A program made the translations under genes and the position numbers. From JAQGMV01 sp963828715 (GTDB lineage: Bacteria > Pseudomonadota > Gammaproteobacteria > Burkholderiales > SG8-41), in assembly GCA_963828715.1 (NCBI GenBank), contig CAWHFX010000008.1, forward strand, positions 62,001 to 126,000: 64,000 nucleotides of DNA. Direction: 5' to 3'. Shown here in pieces: positions 61,868 to 64,000 of the stretch; within the stretch, counting starts at the first letter, position 1; each line of letters opens with the position of its first letter. The notes beneath the pieces were generated by a model, which saw nothing but the letters and a program-made list of their open reading frames with translations, did not search any database and had not been told where the DNA came from.

Positions 61868-63346
61868 ATGCCTCAAGTAATCAACACCAACGTCGCTTCG
61901 CTGAATGCGCAGCGGAACTTGAACCAGTCCCAGAGCGCTCTTGCAACCTCGCTGCAACGCATGTCTTCCGGCATGCGCATCAACAGCGCGAAGGACGATT
62001 CTGCCGGCCTCGCGATCGCCGAGCGGATGACCGCCCAGATCCGTGGTCTGAACCAGGCCGCCCGCAACGCGAACGACGGCATTTCGCTGGCACAAACGGC
62101 GGAAGGCGCGCTCGGCGAAATCGGCAACAACCTGCAGCGCTTGCGCGAACTGGCAGTCCAGTCCGCGAACGCGACGAACAGCGCAAGCGACCGCGCCTCG
62201 ATCGATGCGGAAGCCCAGCAGCTGACGGCGGAAATCACGCGTGTTGCCAGCCAAACGTCGTTCAACGGCACGAATCTGCTCGACGGTTCATTCACGTCCC
62301 AAGCGTTCCAGGTCGGCGCGAATGCCAACCAGACGATTTCGATCAATTCGATCGCTGACTCGCGTGCTACCGGCCTCGGCAGCAACACGATGACGCTCGC
62401 CGGCACGGCGATGGGTGTTGCAACTGCTTCAGCTGCAGCAGCCGCGACGACTGCGAACGGTGTCACGGTCGAAGCCGGCCTGACCCTTACCACGCAGAAC
62501 GGTGGCACCACGGCAGCCTTTGGTTACGCTGTCGGAGCCGACGCGAAAGCGATCGCAGCGGCCATCAACACGAACGCTGCGAGCGTTGGCGTCAGCGCAA
62601 CGGCGACGAACAGCACCACGCTGAGCGGTCTCTCCGCGGCAGGCACGGTGAGCTTCAACCTTAACGGCACCGCGGTTTCGGCGGCCGTTGCAGATCCGAC
62701 GGACCTTACCGCTCTTATGGGCGCCATCAACGGCGCGCAAGGCGCGACAGGCGTCACCGCGACGTTCACGAGCAGCGCGAACAAGACCAGCCTCACGCTG
62801 ACCGCCAGCGATGGACGCGACATCAAGGTTGACACGTTCGTCAATTCGACGGCGGGCAATCAGACCATGGTCGTCGATTCGGCGGGCAGCAACAGGACGC
62901 TAACCGAAGGCAGCACGGATTCCACTATCAAGACCGGTACCGTGTCGCTGTCGAGCAGCAAAGGTGCGATCACCGCGGCCGGCAGCAATGCCGACGTGTT
63001 CAATTCCGCCACCAGCACGTTCTCGTCGGTTGCCAGCATGAGCCTCGCTGGTACGACCGGAGCGAACGCGCAAAACGCAATCTCGGTGGTCGACGCCGCC
63101 CTGGCGCAGATCAACTCCTCGCGTGCGGACCTCGGTGCGTATCAGAACCGCTTCCAGTCCGCGATCAACAATCTGCAAACGACGGCTGAGAACGTGTCGG
63201 CCTCCCGCAGCCGGATCCAGGACGCGGACTTCGCGGCGGAAACCGCCTCGATGACCAAGAACCAGATCCTGCAGCAAGCCGGCACGGCGATGCTCGCGCA
63301 AGCGAACTCGCTGCCGCAGAACGTTCTCTCGCTCCTCCGCGGATAA
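61868..63346 (+). CDS. fliC: FliC, flagellin
   Basis: The 492-residue protein starts MPQVINTNVASLNAQRNLNQ with the D0/D1 helices (SQSALATSLQRMSSGMRINS, AKDDSAGLAIAERMTAQIRG) and ends with VSASRSRIQDADFAAETASM, TKNQILQQAGTAMLAQANSL, PQNVLSLLRG, the standard flagellin ends. The centre (about residues 165-400) is a Ser/Thr/Ala-rich hypervariable domain with flagellin_IN-like repeats (for example GTVSFNLNGTAVSAAV followed by MGAINGAQGATGVTATF). Cys is absent. It is the filament protein, read from a sigma-28 promoter and ended by a strong terminator. Confidence 0.97.
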   Translation: MPQVINTNVASLNAQRNLNQSQSALATSLQRMSSGMRINSAKDDSAGLAIAERMTAQIRGLNQAARNANDGISLAQTAEGALGEIGNNLQRLRELAVQSANATNSASDRASIDAEAQQLTAEITRVASQTSFNGTNLLDGSFTSQAFQVGANANQTISINSIADSRATGLGSNTMTLAGTAMGVATASAAAAATTANGVTVEAGLTLTTQNGGTTAAFGYAVGADAKAIAAAINTNAASVGVSATATNSTTLSGLSAAGTVSFNLNGTAVSAAVADPTDLTALMGAINGAQGATGVTATFTSSANKTSLTLTASDGRDIKVDTFVNSTAGNQTMVVDSAGSNRTLTEGSTDSTIKTGTVSLSSSKGAITAAGSNADVFNSATSTFSSVASMSLAGTTGANAQNAISVVDAALAQINSSRADLGAYQNRFQSAINNLQTTAENVSASRSRIQDADFAAETASMTKNQILQQAGTAMLAQANSLPQNVLSLLRG

Positions 63347-63370
63347 CCTCCGCTGACAGGCAGCAACCTG

Positions 63371-63407
63371 CGGGACCGCTCAAAAGGCGGTCCCGCTTGT
63401 TTTTTTG
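63371..63407 (+). terminator. Intrinsic terminator after fliC
   Basis: CGGGACCGC and GCGGTCCCG form a perfect nine-base-pair stem around a seven-base loop (63371-63395), followed by CTTG and seven T. It is 25 bases past the fliC stop and immediately before the fliD promoter. Confidence 0.92.
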
Positions 63408-63410
63408 GGT

Positions 63411-63437
63411 TAAAGAAGCGCAAGGCCCGGCCGTAAT
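63411..63437 (+). promoter_or_regulatory. Sigma-28 (FliA) promoter of fliD
   Basis: TAAA at 63411, 15 bases, then GCCGTAAT at 63430-63437 (six of eight to GCCGATAA). It starts right after the fliC terminator and 54 bases before the fliD ATG, so fliD is a separate late transcript. Confidence 0.72.
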
Positions 63438-63464
63438 TACAGGAGCACGCAAGGACCCAAACGA

Positions 63465-64000
63465 ATGGCTACCCTCTCTTCACCTGGCGTCGGTTCGGGA
63501 CTGGATGTAAACAGCATCGTCAGTCAACTGATGACGGTCGAGCGCAAATCGGTGGCGGCGCTTGATACGAAGGAAGCCAAGCTCCAGACGCAGCTCAGCG
63601 CCTACGGGAGCCTGAAGGGCGCGCTATCTACCTTCCAGACGGCTGTCGCCGCACTTGCCAGTCCTACCAAATTCGCGGCCGTAAAGACGAGCGTCACTGA
63701 CGCGACGGTCGCAACTGCGACAGCTTCGAATGCGCCGGCCGGCAGCTATTCCCTGGAAGTCCAGACACTGGCGCAATCGCAGAAGCTCAAATCAAGCCCC
63801 TTCACCAAGACGAGCGATGTCGTGGGAACGGGGAAACTGACGATCTCCTTCGGAACTTACAACGCCGACACCTTCGCGCTCAACGCCGACAAGCCGTCGA
63901 CGGAAATCACCATCGGGCCGGGACAGGACAGCCTGGCCGGCGTGCGCGATGCCATCAACGCGGCAGACGCCGGCGTGACGGCGAGTATCGTCAACGATGG
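63465..64000 (+). CDS. fliD: FliD, filament cap protein (3' truncated by window)
   Basis: The start ATLSSPGVGSGLDVNSIVSQ, LMTVERKSVAALDTKEAKLQ, TQLSAYGSLKGALSTFQTAV is the conserved FliD (HAP2) N-terminus. The first 178 codons are present; the frame continues past the right edge. FliD caps the filament and inserts flagellin monomers. The visible part continues into the D2/D3 region with an LEVQTLAQSQKL motif and FGTYNADTFALNADKPS. Read from its own sigma-28 promoter. Confidence 0.95.
   Translation, partial: MATLSSPGVGSGLDVNSIVSQLMTVERKSVAALDTKEAKLQTQLSAYGSLKGALSTFQTAVAALASPTKFAAVKTSVTDATVATATASNAPAGSYSLEVQTLAQSQKLKSSPFTKTSDVVGTGKLTISFGTYNADTFALNADKPSTEITIGPGQDSLAGVRDAINAADAGVTASIVND

Noticed and set aside
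1..64000. tRNA, rRNA, CRISPR arrays, insertion sequences or prophage
   Set aside because: I found no cloverleaf, rRNA signature, regularly spaced repeats, transposase or integrase anywhere in the window.

Overview
The window is almost wholly a flagellar and chemotaxis island of a GC-rich bacterium, most likely a betaproteobacterium of or near the Burkholderiales. Supporting points are an FlhDC master regulator together with FlhF and FlhG, a flagellin controlled by FliA, two CheV proteins, and the remnant of a Bug/TctC-type solute receptor gene. I cannot name the genus.

Layout. 1-4312 (+): end of fliL, then fliM, fliN, fliO, fliP, fliQ and fliR (C-ring and export gate); all but fliL and fliQ are broken by single-base indels that look like sequence errors. 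4442-6598 (+): a secreted protein with one CxxCH haem motif, followed by a Bug-receptor remnant. 6901-17699 (-): a lipoprotein gene, then flgL, K, J, I, H, G, F, E, D, C, B (rod, hook, rings, junction). 17886-19511 (+): flgA, flgM, flgN. 19576-22101 (-): glycogen phosphorylase, an outsider. 22338-28304 (-): fliA, flhG, flhF, flhA, flhB. 28438-32288 (-): an HDOD gene, motB, motA, flhC, flhD. 32548-39193 (+): a chemoreceptor, cheV, cheV, cheY, cheZ, cheA. 39273-48749 (-): hybrid kinase, YfiR protein, TonB-dependent receptor, response regulator, HPt protein, a deleted RpfG-like gene, STAS protein, cheB, cheD, cheR. 48750-49351: a gene-free gap holding a sigma-28 promoter for cheR and an FNR-type promoter followed by an apparent small RNA. 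49352-52362 (-): a CZB chemoreceptor and an outer-membrane protein. 52683-61524 (-): two NtrC-like regulators (one degenerate), a PAS chemoreceptor, a second cheA, a second cheY (frameshifted) and a short chemoreceptor that carries a CheZ-like phosphatase motif. 61868-64000 (+): fliC and the start of fliD.

How it works together. FlhDC would switch on the basal body and export genes and fliA. FlgM would hold FliA in check until the hook is complete. FliA then reads a recurring promoter that I found upstream of flgK, flgM, motA, cheR, the short receptor, fliC and fliD (TAAA, 15-16 bases, then a GCCGATAA-like element). Two CheA kinases are encoded, but no stand-alone CheW was found; two CheV proteins could couple receptors to kinase. 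CheZ serves the first CheY. The second system has no separate CheZ, and its receptor has a CheZ-like FQDxxxQ helix instead.

Most of the window reads cleanly. The fli block at 446-3.95 kb, plus cheD, the second cheY and the TonB receptor, each need single-base corrections, so some reading frames are reconstructions.
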